5,643 nt of DNA from positions 1 through 5,643 of the forward strand of contig QIKU01000080.1 of NCBI GenBank assembly GCA_003232015.1, given 5' to 3'. Under the pieces are notes generated by a model, which saw only the letters and a list, made by a program, of their open reading frames with translations, was not told the DNA's origin and searched no databases. Made by a program: the position numbers and the translations under genes. The DNA is from Gammaproteobacteria bacterium (lineage in GTDB: Bacteria; Pseudomonadota; Gammaproteobacteria; UBA6429). Positions 1-5,643 of the stretch are shown one piece after another. Each line of letters opens with the position of its first letter. Position 1 is the first letter of the stretch.

Positions 1-163
1 CCTTGCCCTTAAAGGGGGTTATCCTAAACAGGAAATCGACGCGTTGTGTCAGTCAGCTAAATATCAGAGTTTGGCGGCAAATATAAAGATTGAAGCAACC
101 GAAAGTGTCGATGTTCCGGGGCTGGATGCTGAACGGCATCTAGTACGGATCCGAAAAAATTAA
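1..163 (+). CDS. rsmG: 16S rRNA (guanine-N7)-methyltransferase RsmG, 3' end only
   Basis: This is the last 53 codons of an open frame that enters from the left edge; the reading frame starts at base 2 and TAA is at 161-163. The fragment begins LALKGG and ends with VPGLDAERHLVRIRKN, which matches the conserved C-terminal strand pair of RsmG (GidB), where LKG and VPGLxxERHLV are typical. RsmG uses S-adenosylmethionine to methylate the N7 of a guanine in the 530 loop of 16S rRNA (G527 in E. coli); loss gives low-level streptomycin resistance in several bacteria. The methyltransferase core lies outside the window. Only 31 bases separate its stop from parA, and no terminator is visible there, so the two are probably cotranscribed, as in the common mnmG-rsmG-parA-parB order. 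Identification rests on the C-terminal motif and on this context. Confidence 0.9.
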   Translation, partial: LALKGGYPKQEIDALCQSAKYQSLAANIKIEATESVDVPGLDAERHLVRIRKN

Positions 164-194
164 AATTCATTAGCAGCTTTTAAGGGGACGGAGC

Positions 195-983
195 ATGGCA
201 CGTATTATTGCCATTACCAATCAAAAAGGCGGTGTGGGTAAAACCACCACCTGCATTAATCTGGCAGCATCATTAGCGGCAACCAGGCGTAATGTTTTGC
301 TTATCGATATGGATCCGCAAGGCAATGCCACCATGGGCAGCGGGATTGACAAGCATGACGTTCAGGCCACCACGGGCGATATGTTAACCGGTGGTATTCG
401 TCCCGAAGATTTAATTATCGACATGCGTGAAGATGCGGGTTACGACGTGATGCCAGCCAATGGCGATTTAACGGTTGCGGAAGTTAATTTAAAAGGTAAG
501 GCGAATGCTGAGCTTTCGCTGCGTATGGCGCTAAGCAATTTAAAATCGTTATACGACTATATTCTTATTGACTGCCCCCCGTCACTTAATATGTTAACCC
601 TGAACGCGCTGGTTGCAGCTGACTCTGTAATGATTCCGATGCAGTGTGAATATTATGCGCTGGAAGGTTTGTCGGCGTTACTTGAAACCGTGGATGGGAT
701 CCGTGAAACGGTTAACCCAGAGTTACAAATTGAAGGTATGCTACGTACCATGTTTGACCCACGCAATAATCTGGCTAACGATGTGTCCGGCCAATTGTTA
801 GTGCACTTCCCTGATCAAGTTTATCGCACCATTATCCCACGCAATGTTCGCCTGGCAGAAGCACCAAGCCACGGTGTACCGATTATTAATTACGACAAAT
901 CCTCGCGTGGTGCGTTGGCTTATTTAGCCTTAGCCGGTGAAATTATTCGTAAAGACGAAGGCCTGGTTGCAGCGGCACATTAA
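195..983 (+). CDS. parA: Chromosome partitioning ATPase ParA (Soj family)
   Basis: ParA is a Walker-type ATPase that binds the nucleoid non-specifically as an ATP dimer and is released by ParB, moving the origin region during segregation. The 262-residue product has the usual size of a chromosomal, short-form ParA with no N-terminal helix-turn-helix domain. The deviant Walker A motif KGGVGKTT spans residues 11-18, with the signature lysine K11 and the P-loop lysine K16. The A' motif LIDMDPQGNAT lies at 36-46 and includes D40. The Walker B segment YILIDCPPS lies at 122-130 with D126. The motif EAPSHG near residue 220 is also typical. The ATG start is supported by AAGGGGA at 182-188, six bases upstream, and by a family-typical N-terminus. 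It follows rsmG by 31 bases and precedes parB by 105 bases. All nucleotide-binding residues I can check are intact. Confidence 0.97.
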   Translation: MARIIAITNQKGGVGKTTTCINLAASLAATRRNVLLIDMDPQGNATMGSGIDKHDVQATTGDMLTGGIRPEDLIIDMREDAGYDVMPANGDLTVAEVNLKGKANAELSLRMALSNLKSLYDYILIDCPPSLNMLTLNALVAADSVMIPMQCEYYALEGLSALLETVDGIRETVNPELQIEGMLRTMFDPRNNLANDVSGQLLVHFPDQVYRTIIPRNVRLAEAPSHGVPIINYDKSSRGALAYLALAGEIIRKDEGLVAAAH

Positions 984-986
984 GCA

Positions 987-1016
987 TTCAAACGGGTTGT
1001 GGCATTGCGATATAAT
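987..1016 (+). promoter_or_regulatory. Candidate sigma70 promoter for parB
   Basis: A perfect TATAAT lies at 1011-1016 in the parA-parB gap. A partial -35 element, TTCAAA (four of six consensus bases), lies at 987-992 with an 18-base spacer. Transcription would start near 1023 and leave a leader of about 65 bases before parB. The poor -35 lowers confidence. parB may also be read through from the upstream operon, since no terminator is visible after parA. Confidence 0.45.
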
Positions 1017-1068
1017 ACTTACTAAATAAAGATTGCTTTGTTATCACTTGCAATGGCATTAGATATAA
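1001..1068 (+). repeat. Imperfect direct repeat in the parA-parB gap
   Basis: GGCATTGCGATATAA (1001-1015) is echoed by GGCATTAGATATAA (1055-1068); the copies share GGCATT and GATATAA and differ by one base in spacing. Each copy contains a TATAA -10-like core. The second could pair with TTATCA (1041-1046) at a 17-base spacing to form a promoter close to parB. The repeat could be an operator or a duplicated promoter; the sequence alone does not decide, and chance in AT-rich DNA is possible. Confidence 0.35.
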
Positions 1069-1088
1069 AAAATTTAAAGTAAAATAAA

Positions 1089-1994
1089 ATGAAAAAACGC
1101 GGACTAGGTAGAGATCTCAGCGCCTTATTAGGATCAAGCGCCAAAAAACAAACAGCCGTTTCAGGTGAGCAAACTCAAGCTGGCCAAACAACAGAAGGGT
1201 TAAAAAAACTGCCAGTTGAACAGATGGTACGTGGTCGCTATCAACCGCGCACTGAGTTTCACGAAGAACAGCTTCAGGAACTGGCCGACTCCATCGGCAA
1301 ACAGGGCATTATTCAGCCTATTATAGTGCGTTCAATCAGTGTTGACCCGGCAAAACCAAAGTATGAAATTATTGCCGGTGAACGTCGTTGGCGTGCCGGG
1401 CAACTTGCGGGTCTGCATGAAGTGCCGGTGGTTATAAAAAAATACACAGACGAAGAAGCCATTGCCGTTTCACTTATCGAAAATATTCAGCGTGAAGATT
1501 TAAACCCGATTGAAGAAGCCAGTTCGCTAGACCGGTTAATCCAGGAGTTTGGCTTAACCCATCAGGAAGCGGCCGATGCCGTTGGCCGATCACGCGCAGC
1601 CGTGTCAAACCTGTTGCGTTTATTAAGCCTGGATATTAGCGTAAAAGAAATGCTGGCACACGGTGATATCGAAATGGGTCATGCACGTGCGCTGCTCTCG
1701 TTAGAAATTACCTTGCAGCCCAGTGTTGCAAATCTTGTTATTAGTAAAGGTTTATCGGTTCGGGAAATTGAAGCGCATGTTAGGAAAATATTAAATCCAT
1801 CAGCTAAAAACAAAAAAGAAAATGCTGGTGCAAATACCAGTGAAGATTTACATATTAGTGATTTGCAAAATCGGTTGTCCGACACCTTAGGCGCAAAAGT
1901 CACTTGCCAGCATAGCGCAAAAGGAAAAGGTAAGCTGGTTATTCAGTACAATAGCCTGGATGAATTAGACGGTATTTTAGAGCATATTAAGTAA
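1089..1994 (+). CDS. parB: Chromosome partitioning protein ParB (Spo0J family)
   Basis: ParB binds parS sites, spreads along DNA as a CTP-dependent sliding clamp, and stimulates ParA. The 301-residue product shows the family architecture. The N-terminal ParA-stimulating tail MKKRGLGRDLSALLG is at 1-15, followed by a variable linker to about residue 38. The ParB/sulfiredoxin-like CTPase domain includes YQPR (51-54), GIIQPIIVR (73-81), GERRWRA (97-103) and ENIQREDLNPIEEA (131-144). A helix-turn-helix lies at about 156-176 (LTHQEAADAVGRSRAAVSNLL), with GHARALL at 197-203. After a lysine-rich linker at about 236-250 comes a C-terminal dimerisation region. The start is fixed by the conserved N-terminus, although the upstream sequence is AT-rich and has no clear Shine-Dalgarno, so translation may be modest. 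The gene ends two bases before a hairpin shared with the convergent bacterioferritin genes. No consensus parS was seen in the window. Confidence 0.96.
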   Translation: MKKRGLGRDLSALLGSSAKKQTAVSGEQTQAGQTTEGLKKLPVEQMVRGRYQPRTEFHEEQLQELADSIGKQGIIQPIIVRSISVDPAKPKYEIIAGERRWRAGQLAGLHEVPVVIKKYTDEEAIAVSLIENIQREDLNPIEEASSLDRLIQEFGLTHQEAADAVGRSRAAVSNLLRLLSLDISVKEMLAHGDIEMGHARALLSLEITLQPSVANLVISKGLSVREIEAHVRKILNPSAKNKKENAGANTSEDLHISDLQNRLSDTLGAKVTCQHSAKGKGKLVIQYNSLDELDGILEHIK

Positions 1995-1995
1995 A

Positions 1996-2014
1996 CGCGG
2001 CCGGAAAGGCCGCG
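1996..2014. terminator. Hairpin between convergent parB and bfr genes, probable terminator
   Basis: A perfect 7-bp GC stem, CGCGGCC (1996-2002) and GGCCGCG (2008-2014), encloses a GGAAA loop. It starts just after the parB stop and lies 23 bases beyond the stop of the minus-strand bfr gene. Read on the minus strand, the stem is followed by TTTACTTAAT, a short T-rich tail, so it looks better as an intrinsic terminator for bfr. On the plus strand the following bases (TGTCGTAGTTATT) lack a T run. It may act both ways. Confidence 0.65.
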
Positions 2015-2037
2015 TGTCGTAGTTATTAGCGTTTGCT

Positions 2038-2511
2038 TTAGGCAGACATTTGCGATTGCAAATAATTTTCTATTCCCAACTTGTCAATTAAACCCAATTG
2101 CTGTTCAATCCAGTAAGTATGATCTTCTTCGGTGTCTTTTAATAACACTTCCAGAATTTCGCGTGTTTGGAAATCTTTTTCTTTTTCGCATAAAGCAATG
2201 GCGTCTTTGAGCTGGCGGCCTACGTCGTATTCCACTGCTAAATCGTTTTTAAGCATAGTCGCAACGTCTTTGCCAATATTAAGGGCTTCGCGTGAAGCAA
2301 CATCGGGGCTCCCTTCCAGAAAGAGTATGCGCTCAACCAGCGCAGCAGCGTGCTCCAACTCTTCTTCGCTTTCATGCTTGATGCGCTCAAAAAGTTTTTC
2401 TAACCCCCAGTCCTGGTACATACGTGAATGGATAAAGTATTGATCCGCAGCGGACAGCTCGTTGGTTAGCAAGGTGTTTAAAGTGCCGATAACATTTTTA
2501 TTGCCTTTCAA
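2038..2511 (-). CDS. bfr: Bacterioferritin subunit, ferroxidase-competent, lacking the haem Met
   Basis: Bacterioferritin forms a 24-subunit shell that oxidises Fe(II) and stores ferric mineral. This 157-residue subunit is of normal length. Aligned by eye with E. coli Bfr, it keeps all six di-iron ferroxidase ligands: E18, E51, H54, E94, and the EEDH motif supplying E128 and H131 (E127 and H130 in E. coli). Y25 is also kept. Position 52, which is Met in haem-binding bacterioferritins and provides the axial haem ligand, is Leu here (ELEH at 51-54), so it should not bind haem as a homodimer. The start is TTG (minus strand, 2511-2509), in frame with the family-typical MKGNKNVI, and follows a strong G-rich Shine-Dalgarno. 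It lies 27 bases downstream of the second bfr gene, almost certainly in the same transcript. The ligand pattern is seen directly; the functional reading is inference from the family. Confidence 0.95.
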   Translation of the reverse strand: MKGNKNVIGTLNTLLTNELSAADQYFIHSRMYQDWGLEKLFERIKHESEEELEHAAALVERILFLEGSPDVASREALNIGKDVATMLKNDLAVEYDVGRQLKDAIALCEKEKDFQTREILEVLLKDTEEDHTYWIEQQLGLIDKLGIENYLQSQMSA

Positions 2512-2519
2512 AATCTATT

Positions 2520-2527
2520 CCCCTTTT
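2520..2527 (-). promoter_or_regulatory. Ribosome binding site supporting the TTG start of the distal bfr
   Basis: Read on the minus strand, AAAGGGGG stands eight bases before the TTG at 2511-2509. No ATG or GTG in the same frame lies between this site and the conserved N-terminus, so the site and the homology together decide the TTG start. A strong site with a weak start codon may set the ratio of the two bacterioferritin subunits. Confidence 0.7.
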
Positions 2528-2538
2528 TTTAATTATTA

Positions 2539-3006
2539 TTATGACATGGAAGATTGTAAATAATTGGCTAAGCCCACTTTTGTAATCAGGTCGATTTGGG
2601 TTTCTAGCCAGTCTATCCGCTCTTCTTTGCCACCCAGCAGATGCTCAAGCATCTCACGGCTGACATAATCTTTCTGGCTTTCGCAGTCAGCAATCGCAGT
2701 AACCAGCTCTTTGTGCTGTGCCAGTTCCATTTTGTAGTCGCTCTTGAGGATTTCTTCGACATCTTCACCAATTAGCAGCTTACCGAGATCTTGCAAATTG
2801 GGCAGGTCCTCAAGAAAAAGGATACGCTCAACTAAGGTATCGGCATTTTTCATTGCCTGGATTGAGGCCTTGTATTGGTGCTCGTTGAGCTCGTCGAGCC
2901 CCCAGTTTTTACAGATACGCGCATGTAAAAAATACTGGTTAATGGTGGTTAATTCATTTTTTAAAATATTGTTAAGCTGTTGATTTATATGTGGATCGGC
3001 TTTCAT
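2539..3006 (-). CDS. bfr: Bacterioferritin subunit, haem-type, with a degenerate ferroxidase centre
   Basis: This 155-residue protein is plainly a bacterioferritin: [20 protein letters not shown] near residue 17, [12 protein letters not shown] at 59-70, [11 protein letters not shown] at 77-87, [11 protein letters not shown] at 131-141 and a C-terminal NYLQSSMS. It keeps M52 (AMKN at 51-54), the axial haem ligand of the family. Four of six ferroxidase ligands are replaced relative to E. coli numbering: E51 is Ala, H54 is Asn, E127 is Lys and H130 is Arg; E18 and E94 remain. It should therefore bind haem but not oxidise iron at an intrasubunit site. The ATG start has AAAGGA seven bases upstream on the minus strand. 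It is the first gene of a two-gene unit with the ferroxidase-competent paralogue. The sequences support a mixed-subunit shell, as reported for two-gene bacterioferritins of Neisseria and Magnetospirillum. Confidence 0.94.
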   Translation of the reverse strand: MKADPHINQQLNNILKNELTTINQYFLHARICKNWGLDELNEHQYKASIQAMKNADTLVERILFLEDLPNLQDLGKLLIGEDVEEILKSDYKMELAQHKELVTAIADCESQKDYVSREMLEHLLGGKEERIDWLETQIDLITKVGLANYLQSSMS

Positions 3007-3045
3007 TTAGGCATCCTTTGCTGCTATGCAAATGTTAATTTAAGC

Positions 3046-3073
3046 AGTATAGCCCTAAGCAATTTATAATCAA
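3046..3073 (-). promoter_or_regulatory. Candidate sigma70 promoter of the bfr pair
   Basis: On the minus strand TTGATT (3073-3068) and TATACT (3051-3046) are separated by 16 bases; they match four and five of six consensus bases. Transcription would begin near 3039, leaving a leader of about 33 bases before the first bfr ATG. The promoter is divergent from that of bfd, and the two predicted starts are roughly 115 bases apart. No Fur-box match was noticed on this promoter itself. Confidence 0.55.
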
Positions 3074-3120
3074 GAGCTTAGCGGAGGGTATATAAAAAGC
3101 CAGGAATAACAGTGAAACTT

Positions 3121-3139
3121 ATTGCAAATCATTCTCATT
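3121..3139 (+). promoter_or_regulatory. Probable Fur box upstream of bfd
   Basis: ATTGCAAATCATTCTCATT contains TGCAAATCATTCTCA (3123-3137), which matches 12 of 15 positions of the 7-1-7 Fur motif TGATAATCATTATCA. It covers the -35 element and spacer of the bfd promoter, a classic place for repression by iron-loaded Fur. The expected effect is that bfd is switched on when iron is scarce, in keeping with its role in releasing stored iron. The assignment is by eye and no matrix score was computed. Confidence 0.65.
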
Positions 3140-3149
3140 TAGATATAAT
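3122..3149 (+). promoter_or_regulatory. Sigma70 promoter of bfd
   Basis: A perfect TATAAT (3144-3149) lies 16 bases after TTGCAA (3122-3127; four of six consensus bases). Transcription would start near 3156, giving a leader of about 22 bases that includes the GGAGA ribosome site at 3165-3169. This start lies downstream of a possible in-frame GTG at 3112, which argues against the longer reading of bfd. Confidence 0.65.
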
Positions 3150-3177
3150 AGGTTTACTTTTTACGGAGAACTTCAGT

Positions 3178-3345
3178 ATGTATGTTTGCATCTGCCATTC
3201 AGTGACTGACCGCGATATCATAAAAGCGGCTGAAAAAGGAGCTGCTTCTTTACAGGATCTCAGCGATGCGCTGAATGTTGCCACTTGCTGTGGCCGCTGT
3301 GCGAGCTGTGCCAAAAATATCCTGAAAGAAAGAAACCCACAATAA
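3178..3345 (+). CDS. bfd: Bacterioferritin-associated ferredoxin Bfd
   Basis: Bfd is a small [2Fe-2S] protein that docks on bacterioferritin and passes electrons through its haem to reduce and mobilise the stored iron. The 55-residue product begins MYVCICHSVTDRDI, matching the Bfd N-terminus, and has the cluster cysteines C4, C6, C38 and C41 at the spacing seen in E. coli Bfd. Two extra cysteines, C37 and C44, make a TCCGRCASCA stretch. It is slightly shorter than E. coli Bfd (64 residues) because it lacks the acidic tail. The ATG at 3178 is chosen over an in-frame GTG at 3112: it has GGAGA eight bases upstream, the family N-terminus starts there, and the promoter lies between the two. It is divergent from the bfr pair, and a probable Fur box overlaps its promoter, whereas in E. 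coli bfd and bfr are collinear. Confidence 0.93.
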   Translation: MYVCICHSVTDRDIIKAAEKGAASLQDLSDALNVATCCGRCASCAKNILKERNPQ

Positions 3346-3479
3346 ACCACTTTATCGAGTTATCCAGAATAGCGTTTTACAGTGTTTGCGTGTCAGGCAA
3401 ATATCGAGTGAGCATTTTTGGAGCCAGTAAGTAAAAAATCCTTCCATTTCACCCTTATTTTGAGCCGTTTAAGTTGCCG

Positions 3480-4205
3480 ATGGAGCTATTAAATCCCCAA
3501 ACATTAATTACCCTGATAGAAGAAAGCCGATTTGGTGTTGAGTATCAGCCTATTGTTGATGTTATCAATCAGGACATTTTTGCTTATGAAGCATTGTCCC
3601 GTTTTTTTGATCATGCGGGTAAGCCGTTGCGTCCAGATATTGTCTATGCATCCTTGCATAATAGTCCGTTAAGCTTATTTCAGGTTGAATATAAGCAAAA
3701 GGTGATTCAGCTGGACTCTGCGCCGGACAATGCAGGGTTATTTGTTAATGTCGATCAAGACTCTTATTTTGCAAGTGGTATTGCAGGTATAAACAACCCC
3801 TTTTTGAAATTATTCAATCATTATAAAAAGAATGAAATAGTCGTTGAACTTATTGAAAATTCTGAAATAAATGATGCCAAAATGAGCATGGCAATGATTG
3901 AGTCACTCGCCAGTCATAACATTTATACGGCAATTGATGATGTTTTTGCACCTACTTCTATGCTGTCTTTTGCAGTTCTGGAATTTGTTGATTTTATAAA
4001 GCTGGATAAATATGTTGTGCGCAATAAGAGCAATAAAGAAAGTATGCATTTGGTGAAATCAATCGTAGAGTATGGTCACTTTGCTGGTAAAAAAATTATT
4101 CTGGAGGGTGTCGAAAACCAAAGCGATTTATCGCTTGCCAGACAACTAAATGTGGACTACATACAGGGTTTTTTGTACAGAGATCAATTTATAACGAAGC
4201 TTTAA
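3480..4205 (+). CDS. Stand-alone EAL-domain protein, putative cyclic di-GMP phosphodiesterase
   Basis: The EAL family hydrolyses cyclic di-GMP to pGpG. The 241-residue product is essentially one EAL domain, with no sensor, GGDEF or membrane segment, so it is probably cytosolic. Catalytic positions visible are YQPIVD (22-27), EAL at 37-39, R41, N90 (FVNVD), E123 and E126 (VELIEN), D153-D154, K174 (FIKLD), E209 (LEGVEN) and Q229 (IQG). Loop 6, normally DDFGxGYSS, reads DDVFAPTSM, so the two metal-binding aspartates remain but the rest is changed. It could be an active enzyme, a weak one or a cyclic di-GMP sensor. An in-frame TTG two codons upstream (3474) is an alternative start; neither start has a strong ribosome site. 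The 134-base gap after bfd shows no clear terminator, so cotranscription with bfd is possible. The gene looks AT-richer than parA: 19 of 60 bases are G/C at 3841-3900 against 29 of 60 at 901-960. Confidence 0.85.
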   Translation: MELLNPQTLITLIEESRFGVEYQPIVDVINQDIFAYEALSRFFDHAGKPLRPDIVYASLHNSPLSLFQVEYKQKVIQLDSAPDNAGLFVNVDQDSYFASGIAGINNPFLKLFNHYKKNEIVVELIENSEINDAKMSMAMIESLASHNIYTAIDDVFAPTSMLSFAVLEFVDFIKLDKYVVRNKSNKESMHLVKSIVEYGHFAGKKIILEGVENQSDLSLARQLNVDYIQGFLYRDQFITKL

Positions 4206-4232
4206 ATTTAATTTGTATTTACTAAACAGGGT

Positions 4233-4262
4233 GCAGGATATACTAAAAGGCAGGTTATAATA
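4233..4262 (+). repeat. Tandem near-identical 13-mers upstream of the atp promoter
   Basis: GCAGGATATACTA (4233-4245) and GCAGGTTATAATA (4250-4262) match at 11 of 13 positions with a 17-base period. Each has a -10-like core (TATACT, TATAAT), but neither has a convincing -35. They lie about 75-100 bases upstream of the main atp promoter and could be regulator half-sites or a fortuitous AT-rich duplication. The rest of the EAL-atpI gap holds no gene: only a 13-codon frame at 4284 with no ribosome site was seen. Confidence 0.35.
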
Positions 4263-4334
4263 GGCATTTCCTCCGTCCGGCATATGCAAATGAGTGAAAA
4301 AGAAGCTTATTTATATGGATATTAATCTTGGTTA

Positions 4335-4363
4335 TTGACCCAGAAAGGGGCAACGATTATACT
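4335..4363 (+). promoter_or_regulatory. Strong sigma70 promoter of the atp operon
   Basis: TTGACC (4335-4340) and TATACT (4358-4363) are separated by the optimal 17 bases, each matching five of six consensus bases. The start is expected near 4370, giving a leader of about 67 bases before atpI. The discriminator after the -10 reads TCGCGCGC, and such GC-rich discriminators are typical of growth-rate-regulated or stringently controlled promoters. That control is an inference here. A run of seven G residues lies in the leader at 4395-4401. Confidence 0.8.
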
Positions 4364-4437
4364 TCGCGCGCTTAGAGCTTGAGCGTGACTTTTCGGGGGG
4401 GTTACTCCTGTTTTCCGTTCGATATTTTGGGGTAGCA

Positions 4438-4830
4438 ATGTCAGCAACGAATGCGTTTTCTCACACTGTACGCAAAATAGCGCTGGCCCAGGTTGGTATA
4501 GTTTTAATCGCCACAGCTATCGCAACAATTCTCAAAGGCAACGAATTTTTATGGTCAACGCTGTATGGCGGTGGCATTGTAGTTTCTAGTACCCTTTTTT
4601 TTGGCTGGAAGCTAATGATAGCGACCCAGGCTGCCGATAACACCCACGCGGTTAATACGGTAGAGTTATTTAAGGGCATTATTTTGCGCTTTGTACTGGT
4701 TGTTGCTTTGCTTGCGCTGGGTATGGGCTGGCTCAAATTGTCCCCCGCTGGTATCCTGACAGGCTTTATTGCCGCTCAGCTTGGCTTTTGGTTCAGTAAG
4801 ACCAGTTATGGCGTAACCCGGCGTAAGTGA
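4438..4830 (+). CDS. atpI: ATP synthase accessory protein AtpI
   Basis: AtpI is a small membrane protein encoded at the head of many F-ATPase operons; it has been linked to assembly of the c-ring and to magnesium supply, and is generally not essential. The 130-residue product has four hydrophobic segments at about 14-32, 38-58, 79-98 and 103-120, with a short basic C-terminus (GVTRRK), matching the family in size and topology. Family-typical features include the GNEFLWSTLYGGG stretch (34-46), the LRF motif (83-85) and the GFIAAQLGFW segment (109-118). The ATG has GGGG five bases upstream (4429-4432). It follows a strong promoter and is 56 bases before atpB, with no terminator between them, so it is the first gene of the atp operon. 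Confidence 0.92.
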   Translation: MSATNAFSHTVRKIALAQVGIVLIATAIATILKGNEFLWSTLYGGGIVVSSTLFFGWKLMIATQAADNTHAVNTVELFKGIILRFVLVVALLALGMGWLKLSPAGILTGFIAAQLGFWFSKTSYGVTRRK

Positions 4831-4865
4831 ATATGCTAAGCACATGAAAAATATACGAATTTTAA

Positions 4866-5643
<778 letters not shown>

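Noticed and set aside
1158..1168. GTTTCAGGTGA in the parB 5' region, another parS-like half
   Set aside because: The core is CAGGTG instead of CACGTG and the right arm is offset by two bases, so it is unlikely to be a functional parS.
1256..1269. GTTTCACGAAGAAC inside parB, resembling a parS site
   Set aside because: Matches only 11 of 14 bases of GTTTCACGTGAAAC and breaks the central CACGTG palindrome that ParB needs; it also encodes conserved ParB residues.
3112..3177. Upstream in-frame GTG extension of bfd by 22 residues
   Set aside because: The extension covers the Fur box and promoter, has no Bfd homology, and the ATG at 3178 has its own ribosome site.
3360..3368. TTATCCAGA, one mismatch from a DnaA box
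   Set aside because: It is isolated; other candidates in the window match only seven of nine, with no cluster or AT-rich unwinding region, so no origin is called.
3385..3401. TTTGC/GCAAA inverted repeat after bfd as a terminator
   Set aside because: The stem is only 5 bp with a 7-base loop and no following T run, too weak to call.
3353..3409. Exact 8-mer TATCGAGT repeated at 3353 and 3402
   Set aside because: Too short and without associated structure; expected by chance at this length often enough not to be called.
4284..4325. Thirteen-codon open frame in the EAL-atpI gap
   Set aside because: No ribosome binding site and no recognisable sequence; it ends before the atp promoter and is probably chance.

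Overview
The window reads as gammaproteobacterial chromosome. The order rsmG–parA–parB followed by the start of an atp operon (atpI, atpB) matches the origin-proximal neighbourhood known from Pseudomonas and its relatives. The protein sequences fit a moderate-GC, possibly marine gammaproteobacterium. The genus cannot be named from sequence reading alone.

Layout. Positions 1–163 hold the 3' end of rsmG (16S rRNA m7G methyltransferase). parA (195–983) and parB (1089–1994) follow on the + strand and encode the chromosome segregation ATPase and the parS-binding CTPase. A compact GC-rich hairpin (1996–2014) separates parB from the convergent bacterioferritin genes. Positions 2038–3006 (minus strand) carry two adjacent bacterioferritin genes. 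The promoter-proximal one keeps the haem-ligand Met52 but has lost four of six ferroxidase ligands. The second keeps all six ferroxidase ligands but has Leu in place of Met52, so the two look like complementary subunits of one heteromeric ferritin. A divergent bfd gene (3178–3345) encodes the [2Fe-2S] ferredoxin that draws iron out of bacterioferritin. It sits behind a sigma70-like promoter overlapped by a good Fur-box match. A stand-alone EAL-domain protein (3480–4205) follows, with an unusual loop 6. After a 232-base gap holding a strong promoter come atpI (4438–4830) and the first 252 codons of atpB (4887 to the window edge).

How the genes relate. The flanks are housekeeping genes: ribosome modification, chromosome partitioning and F-type ATP synthase. 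The middle (about 2038–4205) is an accessory block lying between parB and atpI, which lie closer together in many relatives. Its logic is iron economy: a two-subunit iron store transcribed one way, and the iron-release ferredoxin transcribed the other way under probable Fur repression. The EAL protein's link to iron is only positional.

No transposase, integrase, CRISPR array, tRNA, rRNA or convincing parS site was seen. I found no wholly new system. The most notable item is the complementary bacterioferritin pair with its regulated bfd, which resembles heteromeric bacterioferritins already known in a few proteobacteria.
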